DNA of 64,000 nucleotides from JAFGXT01 sp963677165 (GTDB lineage Bacteria; Verrucomicrobiota; Lentisphaeria; Victivallales; SZUA-371), in NCBI GenBank assembly GCA_963677165.2, contig CAXXSX010000002.1:4836001-4900000 (forward strand), in the 5' to 3' direction. Made by a program: the position numbers and the translations under genes. This document shows, piece after piece, positions 8,739-16,526 of this stretch (its first letter is position 1; every line of letters starts with the position of its first letter). A model generated the notes under the pieces. It ran no database searches and was not told the DNA's origin. It saw only the letters and a list, made by a program, of their open reading frames with translations.

Positions 8739-10373
8739 ATGAAAAAACTAGCAACAAGTTATCTAAATTCGCCATGGAATAATCATGATCATCTTTCCGC
8801 ACTTGCCTCTCCAAGAAGAATTATCCTACAGGCTGACGTGCGCCAGCTTGTTCCAAACCTCTATTCTATGGAAATTGATAATCTTGTCCGCTGGATTTTT
8901 TATACAGCCGATCAACCCGGCAGCCAGGTCGACAGTATCTATTGGGATACCGAATACTTTTTCCCTCATATTGATGATCGATATACAACCGATGATTGCC
9001 GCAAATGGCTGAACGACGGTATCGATATCATGGCCGTTCTTCTGGCTGCTGCACGCGAAAGAGGGCTGGAGTGTTTCCTGCTGCATCGTTTTTCCGAAGT
9101 GGAACGTCCTTTCGGTATAGCAAAATATGCCGGGCCGGACGCGGAACCTCTACCGCTGAATTGCGTGAAAGAGGAACATCCTGACTGGGTAGTACAGACA
9201 TGGTGGTGGCAGGGAATGTGGAATCTGGCTTCTGACGGCTTAAAGCAATTCAAGGTGGATTTGCTGTCCCGTTTAATGGGACAATATGATTTTGACGGTC
9301 TCTGTATTGATTTTGCCAGACATGTTCCGTGTCTGCCTCCCGGTCAGCAATGGGAAAATCGCGACCATGTTACAACATTTATGCAGATGTTGCGCGAAGC
9401 TATGGCAGAAGTTGCAAAAGAGAAACAACACCCGATACTTGTTGGAGCCAAAGTCCCGGAAAACGAAAGAGGTTGCCGGATAGACGGCTTTGACGTCACG
9501 ACCTGGGTACGAGAGGAGTTAGTTGACCTGTTTGTTATCGGTGCACGAACCATGAATGTTGATCTCGCCTGGTTCCGCAGTTTCACTTCAGGAACTCCGG
9601 TACGGCTGTTTCCGGCTTATGAGGATGGACAACCGACTGACGGCTATCACATGCCTGGAATCGAGTTTTTCCGTGGATTGTGCGACAATTGGTGGCACCA
9701 AGGAGCAGACGGCATCGTATTGATGAACTTCACCCAGGGAACACAGGAAATGCTGGAAGAGTTCAAACTTCCGGACATTATGAAGCGTATCTGGCACCAG
9801 GGGCATATAACCACCTGCCGGGAATGCGGTTCTCCGGACACTCTTCATGGCAAAGACATTCTATATGCAATGGAACGCCGTGGAGGGTTTCCTTACGCCT
9901 CCGGATATTTCAATAGAAACGATGATGCGCCATTACCTGCACACCTGCCAAATGACGGTTCTTATCTTGATTTATCTCTAAATCTTTTTACGAATCCGGC
10001 ACAGTGGAACCAGGCAAGTTCAGTTCTTGTGAAATTCGTAGTCTACGGTCCGATCGAAGAGAAAGAGAAACTGGAATTTAAAGTCAACGGAATTCCTGTC
10101 TCTGAAGTTTCTTTAGATTACGAATATAAGGATGCGCAGATTTCCGCGCCTCTGCCGTCTCCACCATCAGGATCGGTCATATTCCGTGGCGGCAATTATG
10201 ACAGCAATCCCGAACAGCATCTGCTGGCATGTACATTTGTAATAAAGCCATGTCATTTACAAAACGGAACAAACATTTTATCGGTTAGATGTCGGATCTC
10301 ACCATATTTTATTGTTGAAGAAAACCTGACAGTGGAGAAAGTTGAATTAATGTATCGGCCCAAAGTAATATAA
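8739..10373 (+). CDS. Putative TIM-barrel glycoside hydrolase of unassigned family
   Basis: The 544-residue protein has no signal peptide. Its middle has the alternation of a TIM barrel with conserved-looking acidic sites at strand ends: DSIYWDTEYFF, FDGLCIDFARHVP, HPILVGAKVPEN, VDLFVIGART, and WWHQGADGIVLMNFTQG. The last 170 residues form an apparent beta-sandwich (YLDLSLNLFTNPAQWN, then VKFVVYGPIEEKEKLEFKVNG). The layout recalls GH10-like or GHL-type hydrolases of PVC genomes, but no family can be named with confidence. It is the last gene of the first glycan cluster on this strand. No clear ribosome-binding site is visible before the ATG. Confidence 0.55.
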   Translation: MKKLATSYLNSPWNNHDHLSALASPRRIILQADVRQLVPNLYSMEIDNLVRWIFYTADQPGSQVDSIYWDTEYFFPHIDDRYTTDDCRKWLNDGIDIMAVLLAAARERGLECFLLHRFSEVERPFGIAKYAGPDAEPLPLNCVKEEHPDWVVQTWWWQGMWNLASDGLKQFKVDLLSRLMGQYDFDGLCIDFARHVPCLPPGQQWENRDHVTTFMQMLREAMAEVAKEKQHPILVGAKVPENERGCRIDGFDVTTWVREELVDLFVIGARTMNVDLAWFRSFTSGTPVRLFPAYEDGQPTDGYHMPGIEFFRGLCDNWWHQGADGIVLMNFTQGTQEMLEEFKLPDIMKRIWHQGHITTCRECGSPDTLHGKDILYAMERRGGFPYASGYFNRNDDAPLPAHLPNDGSYLDLSLNLFTNPAQWNQASSVLVKFVVYGPIEEKEKLEFKVNGIPVSEVSLDYEYKDAQISAPLPSPPSGSVIFRGGNYDSNPEQHLLACTFVIKPCHLQNGTNILSVRCRISPYFIVEENLTVEKVELMYRPKVI

Positions 10374-10416
10374 TACTCCTCCAAATGATAGAAACGAGGT
10401 TTTTATCAGCAAGTCA

Positions 10417-10448
10417 GATTCCTGCATTGTTTTTTCAATGCAGGAATC
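10417..10448 (+). terminator. Perfect 13-bp hairpin after the TIM-barrel gene
   Basis: GATTCCTGCATTG pairs exactly with CAATGCAGGAATC around a loop of six T. It lies 44 bases after the stop codon and has no 3' T-run. It is probably a terminator or RNA-stabilising structure for the preceding cluster. Confidence 0.5.
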
Positions 10449-10528
10449 CGCATATCCAAATTTCTACACAGTTAAGACAACGGACTTTTCTAGCAAAGAA
10501 ATAAGATCACAACAAATCCTTGTAAAAC

Positions 10529-10661
10529 CTTGCTGAACCTTTGCCAAAGAATAGTCAACCCTTGTTGAAGTATAGAAAAAAATCAAGATAGTTAGTATAA
10601 TAGTTAGTACTTGACTGATTTAAGCTCAAATTCAATGGGTTCGATTCCCCATCCACTCCAC
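10529..10661 (+). repeat. tRNA-like repeat, copy 1, with upstream TTGAAC-type motif array
   Basis: This is the first of three related elements (others at 22048-22183 and 30641-30778). The left part holds short motifs (CCTTGCTGAAC, CCTTTGCCAA, GTCAACCCTTGTTGAAG, TATAG). The right part looks like a tRNA: a D-arm-like TTAGTATAATAGTTAGTAC, then a variable middle, then GGGTTCGATTCCC as in a T-arm, then CCACTCCA. Acceptor and anticodon stems do not pair properly, so it is unlikely to be a working tRNA. It may be an attachment or recombination site derived from a tRNA gene. The rest of 10374-11388 holds a hairpin at 10417, an inverted motif array at 10735 and a short coding remnant at 11077. Confidence 0.65.
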
Positions 10662-10734
10662 ACACCACATAAACACCTTACAATAAGAAAATTACAACAA
10701 ACCAACCCATTTACTTTGGGTCGCTTTTTTAATA

Positions 10735-10846
10735 AGGTTTAATCCGGTTCAACAAGGTTTGATAAAGTTAAGTCACCTTTTCAATGTCAGAATTCAATCA
10801 GCTTCAATCAGCCTCAAAATAGTTCAACAAAGTTCAACATGGTTTA
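10735..10846 (-). repeat. Inverted array of TTGAAC-type motifs downstream of copy 1
   Basis: On the plus strand this stretch contains AAGGTTTAATCCGGTTCAAC, AAGGTTTGATAAAGTT, AGTTCAACAAAGTTCAAC and ATGGTTTAAACC. These are reverse complements of the motifs that precede the tRNA-like core at 10529. Opposed arrays flanking a core are what one expects of arm sites for a recombinase, but the role is inferred. Confidence 0.5.
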
Positions 10847-11076
10847 AACCACAACTTGAAAATCCAGTGATTTTCAGAACAAAAAACCGAAAAAATCTCC
10901 AGCAGGAATAGTTAATATTATAGCCAGCACTGTTTTTAACTTTTGGAGCAAAATATTGAGAACAACAGACAAAATCAGAAAAATCTCCCCTCCCCTCGTT
11001 CTCTTATGCTATTATCCACTGTTACCTGATTTATATTTTCTCACATAATAGAAATTTTTCAGATAGCGCAGTTTAA

Positions 11077-11208
11077 AATTTGATTGAGCTAAATTATTAT
11101 GATATAGACTTGGTATTTACGCGTTCATGGCGTGAAGCCGTTAAAACATGGCTGCACAAAAATGGACACATCTCCATGAAAAGAAATGGAAAAGTGTTAC
11201 CAATTTAA
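11077..11208 (+). other. Short open stretch without start codon, possible coding remnant
   Basis: A 43-codon open stretch bounded by two stops reads like ordinary protein (DIDLVFTRSWREAVKTWLHK, then NGHISMKRNGKVLPI). It has no start codon or ribosome-binding site. It may be the tail of a decayed gene. I do not recognise the family. Nothing further is seen between 11209 and the sulfatase end at 11389. Confidence 0.25.
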
Positions 11209-11388
11209 ATCGCTACCATATCACGTTTTGGGCTTATATAACAATATTGAAGAACCTGTTTTCCCATGAGATACAGCCGGGATGTAAGCTATTCAAAAAT
11301 AGGAACAATGTCGGCCTTTTACTAATCTGTCGCTCGATTTTCTAGGATTTAAACTCACAATGGCGTAAACCGTCTAAGAGCCCATCTT

Positions 11389-12885
11389 TTAGTACCAACG
11401 CCATCCCATACAACAATAAGATTGATCGTGTGTTTTATGTCTGTTTAACGCTGGAGAAGCTGCCAGTCGACTACCATCAAAAAGATTAATATCATTGAAT
11501 GTTATAGCACTTTGCTCAAGATAATGACGCATCGTATTTAATTCAGTTGAATACTCAGAGGCATGTGCAAGATTCGTAGATTCACCGCGATCACTCCGCT
11601 GATCATACAGCTCTTCTACAGCACCTTGTTCACTATAGATGTATTTCCAATCCTCCGTTGCAGTCATTGCTATTTGACCGGTTTCATTCTGAGTCGTAGA
11701 ATAATATACCTGTCTTACTTTCCGTTCCGGATTGTCAAAAACTTCGCGAAGATCAATACCGTCAACTTCCTGCCCCGGATTGGTTCCGGCCATTGCCGCC
11801 AGGGAGGGAAGAATATCCTGCAAGCCGATTAAAGAAGAACTATGTTTCCCCCTAGCAACTCCCGGCCCGGATACAACAAAAGGCACCCGAACAGCCCCGT
11901 TAAGCATATTCGACTTAAAACAGCTACCGAAATCACCAAGCAAATCACCATGATCACTGGTAAACAGAATCAAAGTATTATCAAGTTGTTTAAGTTTATC
12001 CAAATATTCCAGAACTCTTCCAATCATTGCATCCAGAAAGGATATATTGCCATAATAATAACTTCGTATAACCTGCCAGGCTTCCGGACTAAGAGAGTCT
12101 GTTGCGTGATTATATTTGTTTGCCTCCAGAATCGGAGAACGATCTTCCAGGCTTTCAGGACTACTGAAAGGTGCGGGTATGGTTCTGGGATCATACATAG
12201 AATCATATGGACGTGGAGGATCATATGGGCTATGAGGTTTGGGAGAACTCATCCACATAAAAAATGGTTTTTTCGGGTTTTCGGTAAAATGCTCTCCTAA
12301 TTGACGGATTGTGCAGTCGGCAATCCATGAATCAACATAGTGGTTTGCCGGCAATGGAGAAGAACAGGGGCGAACATCATTATTACCAATACCATGTGCC
12401 CTGGTATACCCCTTCCAGCCAGAAGATATCAAATAGTCATAATAGTCCTCTAATCCTGTTTTTCCGTATGGCGCAAACAGGCCAAGGATTCTACCACTTT
12501 CATGTAGGTCGACATGGTCAAATCCGTGAACCAACCGGGGATTTCCCGGAGGGGAGTAGGGTAAGAAGTGAAGTTTTCCCGTTGCATATGCCCGATATCC
12601 AACCTTCTTTAAAGTTTCCGTTAAAAGTGGCTGCTCATCACGAATCCTGCCAAGATTGGCTTTTTCTCCAGTACAGGTTTGCGGATAATTCCCTGTCATA
12701 ATAGTTGCACGAGCCGGAACACATATTGGATCAGGCGTGTAAGCGTTATCGAAAACCATTCCTCTTTCAGCGATGGAATCAAGGTTAGGTGTTGTTATGA
12801 CCGGATTACCGGCACACCCCAGACAATCCCAACGCATTTGATCTGCTGTAATTAATAAAATATTGGGCTGATTATTCATTCCCAT
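11389..12885 (-). CDS. Cys-type formylglycine-dependent sulfatase
   Basis: The 498-residue protein begins NILLITADQMRWDCLGC, the metal-binding start of family S1 sulfatases. It has CVPARATIMTG at residues 55-65, the C-x-P-x-R signature whose Cys55 is converted to the catalytic formylglycine. Further metal or substrate sites are the GKLHF region and LILFTSDHGDLLGDFG. It would remove sulfate esters from a glycan or small molecule. No signal peptide is evident. The ATG at 12885 is chosen because AAGGAG lies six bases upstream; a longer frame begins at 12918. A maturation enzyme (anSME) would be needed but is not in the window. The gene is divergent from the AraC gene at 13068. Confidence 0.9.
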   Translation of the reverse strand: MGMNNQPNILLITADQMRWDCLGCAGNPVITTPNLDSIAERGMVFDNAYTPDPICVPARATIMTGNYPQTCTGEKANLGRIRDEQPLLTETLKKVGYRAYATGKLHFLPYSPPGNPRLVHGFDHVDLHESGRILGLFAPYGKTGLEDYYDYLISSGWKGYTRAHGIGNNDVRPCSSPLPANHYVDSWIADCTIRQLGEHFTENPKKPFFMWMSSPKPHSPYDPPRPYDSMYDPRTIPAPFSSPESLEDRSPILEANKYNHATDSLSPEAWQVIRSYYYGNISFLDAMIGRVLEYLDKLKQLDNTLILFTSDHGDLLGDFGSCFKSNMLNGAVRVPFVVSGPGVARGKHSSSLIGLQDILPSLAAMAGTNPGQEVDGIDLREVFDNPERKVRQVYYSTTQNETGQIAMTATEDWKYIYSEQGAVEELYDQRSDRGESTNLAHASEYSTELNTMRHYLEQSAITFNDINLFDGSRLAASPALNRHKTHDQSYCCMGWRWY

Positions 12886-13067
12886 TTTCTGCTCCTTAAA
12901 CATTAAAAATATTTGCATTGAAATGATTCTGTCAGCAATAACTTGATATCTTTCACCACATTTTTTAACTATTCATAAATAGTAGATTTGAAAGTTTTTT
13001 TGTTCAAGAGTAATATGATATCATTATGGATAATATTGTTGCATAACGATAAAAGGTTGATCATTCA

Positions 13068-13901
13068 GTGTCCAGATTATTGACAGAAAAGATATTTGAG
13101 ATAACATCCAATAATAACGCAAAAATTTTTATAGCCTCCAATATTCTTCCCCCTCCTGATAATAAGCACTTGCTGTTGCCAGGAAGGCCTAGAATGTTTC
13201 TTGGCCTTGACGGTTGTCGCAAAATAACGATTGATCACAAAGGCATATTAACGACAGTTTCTCTTCGACGTGGTGATATTTTGTTCGCCGGCAGCCGCTG
13301 CGGACATATTCCTGACGATGAAGAAGAAAACGAAGTCTTGTGCCTAATCGCAGATGAAAAATATTTTATCTGTAATTGGCAAAAAGCGGATCATAGTCCA
13401 TCCGGCTTGAACACTCCACATTATCTATTTCAGCATAATTATCCAGTCAACGAACCGGCATATCGGACAATTAAGCTTATTGATGAGATATGCAGTAAGC
13501 CGGAAAATGAAGAAACGGTCAGACTATTCGCCCAATCAGCTCTTTTATTAACTGCTAACTTACTGAAAAAAACCGTATCAACGAACAGCAAAGGATTCAA
13601 TACTTATATGAAACTGCAGAACTGCGTTAAGGAGAATTGCCTGCAGCCATTAAATCGCAAAGACGTTGCCAGAATACTCCATTTGCATCCAAGCCATGTC
13701 TCTCGATTGTTTGATGAATTTTGTGAAGAAAGTTTTTCTGCCTACACCATGCGCCTGCGAATGGAATCAGCCAAAACCCTGTTGGAAGAAAACAATTTCA
13801 CTGTCAAAGAAGTTGCTTTCCGTTGCGGTTTTAAAAACGCCAATTATTTCAGCAAAGTCTTCAAAAAGTATTTCGGATATTCTCCAAGCCAAACACAGTA
13901 A
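13068..13901 (+). CDS. AraC family transcriptional regulator
   Basis: The 277-residue protein has an N-terminal beta-rich sensing region (GCRKITIDHKG, then SLRRGDILFAGSRCGHI) and a typical C-terminal AraC domain. The latter has LHPSHVSRLFDEFCEESFSA as first helix-turn-helix and VAFRCGFKNANYFSKVFKKY with YSPSQTQ as second. It is divergent from the sulfatase gene at 11389 and is likely its regulator. The proposed start is GTG at 13068 and is less certain than the reading frame. A palindrome ATGATATCAT at 13015-13024 in the shared upstream region could be a binding site. Confidence 0.87.
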   Translation: MSRLLTEKIFEITSNNNAKIFIASNILPPPDNKHLLLPGRPRMFLGLDGCRKITIDHKGILTTVSLRRGDILFAGSRCGHIPDDEEENEVLCLIADEKYFICNWQKADHSPSGLNTPHYLFQHNYPVNEPAYRTIKLIDEICSKPENEETVRLFAQSALLLTANLLKKTVSTNSKGFNTYMKLQNCVKENCLQPLNRKDVARILHLHPSHVSRLFDEFCEESFSAYTMRLRMESAKTLLEENNFTVKEVAFRCGFKNANYFSKVFKKYFGYSPSQTQ

Positions 13902-13939
13902 TCGACACTTACCCGATAACTACGCATTTTCAGAGAAAT

Positions 13940-15037
13940 TCACATTGTCGAAGCGCGGTTGATCATTGCACCATAGATTCCGGTCTCATCGTCAAACTCC
14001 TCTTCCTGAACCGAATTATCAATATGGTGCATCAAAGAATAAAAGGCACTTCTGACTAGTTGATCACGGTCATATTGAAATGCAGTTATCGGAATCGGCG
14101 CTTTTTCAAACGATTCCGAATCAACTACACCAATTAGAGAAATTTGTTCCGGTATTTTGATCTTCATTTCAATACAGTGTTGTTCAATTTCAGAAAGAGG
14201 CCAACTACGGTATGAGAATATACCATATTTCCGACCATCGGTCAGATAAGGGGTTATTGAGTTGAGTTTTTTACGAGACTCTTTGTCTTTATCTGAAGGG
14301 AGTTTGAAAATTAATTCTGGATTTAATTTCGAATTGCGTTTATGGTGAGCATATTGAAATGCATTTATTATCATATGATTAACCTGATAAAAACACGCCA
14401 TATCATGAAGAAGAAGAATATGGTTATCAAAGCCGGTATCGAAAAACTTGTTGGCAGCTTCATATGCCATCCACCGCCAATTGATAAAGAAAGACGGAAT
14501 ATTCGGCGATATATGTTCATGATAAACTGCGACGGTTGGTATAACCCGGTTCCATTCGACTATTTCATTCTCAAAAACATCAAGACAAAGAATAATTATT
14601 CCCGATATCTGCTCGTCAGCCATTTCCTTCAACTGCTGCGCAAAAGTACGGATTGAAGCGATATGCGGCAATAAATATAAATTTACTCCGAAGCCATTTT
14701 TTTCAGCAAGCTCGTTAATGGTTTCAACTTCACCATAGGCGCTGCCAATACTTGCACATATTACACCAATTGACCTTTTGGGAGATTTTTTTGCTACATT
14801 TTTCGCAACGATTCGGCCAAACCCCTGACGTGATATAAGAATACCTTCATCTTCAAGGTTCTTTAACGCTTTTCGGATTGTAATTCTGGATACTCCATAT
14901 TCCTTCGCCAAAGAGGTTTCTACGGGAATTTTTTCATTCGGAAGCCAAACACCATTGCGAATTCGGTCAAGAATATTTGCTCTGATCTGCAGATAAGGCG
15001 CATACGTCCCAAGTTGTTGCATTTTTATGACTTTCAT
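13940..15037 (-). CDS. AraR-like transcriptional repressor (GntR winged helix plus LacI-type ligand domain)
   Basis: The 365-residue protein joins a GntR-type winged helix (residues about 15-80; IPVETSLAKEYGVSRITIRK, then LEDEGILISRQGFGRIV) to a periplasmic-binding-like sugar domain of the LacI/GalR type (RSIGVICASIGSAYGEVE and PEQISLIGVVDSE). This domain order is that of AraR, the arabinose repressor of Bacillus. Known AraR operators are palindromes of the form ATTTGTAC-GTACAAAT, and closely similar palindromes lie upstream of this gene at 15117-15137 and 15361-15381. Autoregulation and control of the following prepilin/glycosidase genes are therefore likely. The ligand is unknown. Confidence 0.85.
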   Translation of the reverse strand: MKVIKMQQLGTYAPYLQIRANILDRIRNGVWLPNEKIPVETSLAKEYGVSRITIRKALKNLEDEGILISRQGFGRIVAKNVAKKSPKRSIGVICASIGSAYGEVETINELAEKNGFGVNLYLLPHIASIRTFAQQLKEMADEQISGIIILCLDVFENEIVEWNRVIPTVAVYHEHISPNIPSFFINWRWMAYEAANKFFDTGFDNHILLLHDMACFYQVNHMIINAFQYAHHKRNSKLNPELIFKLPSDKDKESRKKLNSITPYLTDGRKYGIFSYRSWPLSEIEQHCIEMKIKIPEQISLIGVVDSESFEKAPIPITAFQYDRDQLVRSAFYSLMHHIDNSVQEEEFDDETGIYGAMINRASTM

Positions 15038-15116
15038 TCGCTATTATTCCATGATTTTATCAAATTAACAATTTATCAATATCTTTTCGGCATAATTAAT
15101 TTCATTACCCCACACC

Positions 15117-15137
15117 AATTGTACATACTATACAAAT
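15117..15137. promoter_or_regulatory. AraR-like operator, imperfect palindrome
   Basis: AATTGTACA and TATACAAAT face each other across three bases, with seven of nine positions paired. The site is 80 bases upstream of the GntR/LacI-type repressor gene. It resembles the known AraR operator form and suggests autoregulation. The 15038-15561 intergenic region also holds the perfect palindrome at 15361 and a promoter at 15455; the remainder is AT-rich without genes. Confidence 0.55.
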
Positions 15138-15360
15138 ACACAAAAGTCAAATATTACGAACTTGTAATACAGAAAATATATATTTTTTTGTATATGATCA
15201 CCTACAACTCATAAAGCCATACCACATAACCAGGATTACATCAAACCACCATAAAATGTAGTTTGCAGCAAGCAACAAATATCACAAAACCACAGATAAT
15301 CATCAAAAAAATCACCGCATACACTCAACAAAAAAATACAATATTGTCATATTACCCCTC

Positions 15361-15381
15361 ATTTGTATATAGTATACAAAT
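15361..15381. promoter_or_regulatory. AraR-like operator, perfect palindrome
   Basis: ATTTGTATA and TATACAAAT form a perfect 9-bp inverted repeat around a three-base spacer. It lies between the repressor gene and the prepilin-like gene, about 75 bases upstream of a strong -35 element. A looser related site, TTTGTATTTTGTTGTAAAC, lies at 15431-15449 just before that -35. Confidence 0.6.
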
Positions 15382-15454
15382 ATCAATATACTCATTAAAC
15401 AAGCACAAAACAACCATAAAAAACATTTTATTTGTATTTTGTTGTAAACAACTA

Positions 15455-15483
15455 TTGACAAATTATACTTTTTAGATTATTCT
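15455..15483 (+). promoter_or_regulatory. Sigma-70-type promoter for the prepilin-like gene
   Basis: TTGACA at 15455-15460 and TATTCT at 15478-15483 are separated by 17 bases. Transcription would start about 70 bases before the ATG at 15562. The operator-like sites at 15361 and 15431 lie just upstream, consistent with repression by the divergent AraR-like protein. Confidence 0.6.
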
Positions 15484-15561
15484 TTAGTCATGAAGCCAGC
15501 AATCTTGTATCAACAAAGAATAAACTTAAAATGTAAATTCAAAGAAAAAGAGGAAATTGTG

Positions 15562-16269
15562 ATGCTCACTATAACATCAAAGGAAAGGAAAGTATTTCAT
15601 TTTACACTCATCGAACTCCTGGTCGTGATAGCCATAATCGCTATACTTGCCAGTCTGCTATTGCCCGCATTAAACCAAGCGAGAGATAAAGCCAAACAGA
15701 TAAAATGCGCAGGTAATCTAAAACAACTGGGAACAGCACATTTTATGTATGTCAATGACTACAATGACTATACAGGGGCTTATTCCGACCCTATCGCTGC
15801 CGGAGAGAACTGCACATCTACCTTTATCGATCAAATATATCCATATGTAAAAAGTGAAAATGTTTTCAATTGTCCCAGTGCCGAAAAAAATCCCAATTGT
15901 ATATATCGAGCCTACGGAAGCGATGGGCATGTTTGCTCTTATGGCGCTAATATTACCAAAACAACCAATCTGCCGCCAGTAAAACGCATTTCAGACGGCA
16001 AGGAATTTTATTATCTTTACGTCCATCGCAAAATAATCTCAATCCGTAAGACTTCGCAAGCTGCTATGTATGCAGATACCCTTAACGCCAAGGGAACAGC
16101 AACGAGTTTGCAGTTTCGCTTTATACAAGGGACAGGTATATCAAATCTAGGTTACACTCATGCAAAAGGTGTAAACATTCTGTTTTACGGCGGCAATGTC
16201 GAATATAAACTATTATCGTTTTTGAAATCCTCTGATTATTCCGATCCGATTTGGGTCTCGGGAAAATAG
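15562..16269 (+). CDS. Prepilin-type N-terminal cleavage/methylation protein (DUF1559-like)
   Basis: From the ATG at 15562 the protein has 235 residues. A basic leader (SKERKVFH) is followed by FTLIELLVVIAIIAILASL, a type III signal and membrane helix. The body contains AGNLKQLGTAHFMYVND, and near the end a His-x9-GG motif (THAKGVNILFYGGN) where relatives have His-x9-DG. AGAGGAAATTGTG precedes this ATG; an upstream in-frame ATG at 15490 lacks such a site. The gene lies downstream of the AraR-like operators and before the TPR-glycoside hydrolase gene, so it may be expressed with that cluster. Role unknown. Confidence 0.82.
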   Translation: MLTITSKERKVFHFTLIELLVVIAIIAILASLLLPALNQARDKAKQIKCAGNLKQLGTAHFMYVNDYNDYTGAYSDPIAAGENCTSTFIDQIYPYVKSENVFNCPSAEKNPNCIYRAYGSDGHVCSYGANITKTTNLPPVKRISDGKEFYYLYVHRKIISIRKTSQAAMYADTLNAKGTATSLQFRFIQGTGISNLGYTHAKGVNILFYGGNVEYKLLSFLKSSDYSDPIWVSGK

Positions 16270-16526
16270 ACAACAACATTAAATCAATAAGATATTATTA
16301 ATGTGCAGTTTAAAACACCGCGCATAGACACTTGAATTTCATGTACCTCACGGTAACACTGCGAATCAAACAATGTCCATATTCATTTTTCATAAGGCAA
16401 AAGCGCTGAAATAATGGGTAAGGGAATTGAAGCTTGGAAATTGCAGTCCGGAGAAAATTAAAAATCAACAAAAAGACACTCCATCAAACAAAAAACTTAA
16501 TTATAATACAGCAGGGGAATATGCTC

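Noticed and set aside
11148..11345. 65-residue open frame on the plus strand
   Set aside because: It has no ribosome-binding site, overlaps a better-looking coding remnant in another frame, and reads as non-protein sequence.
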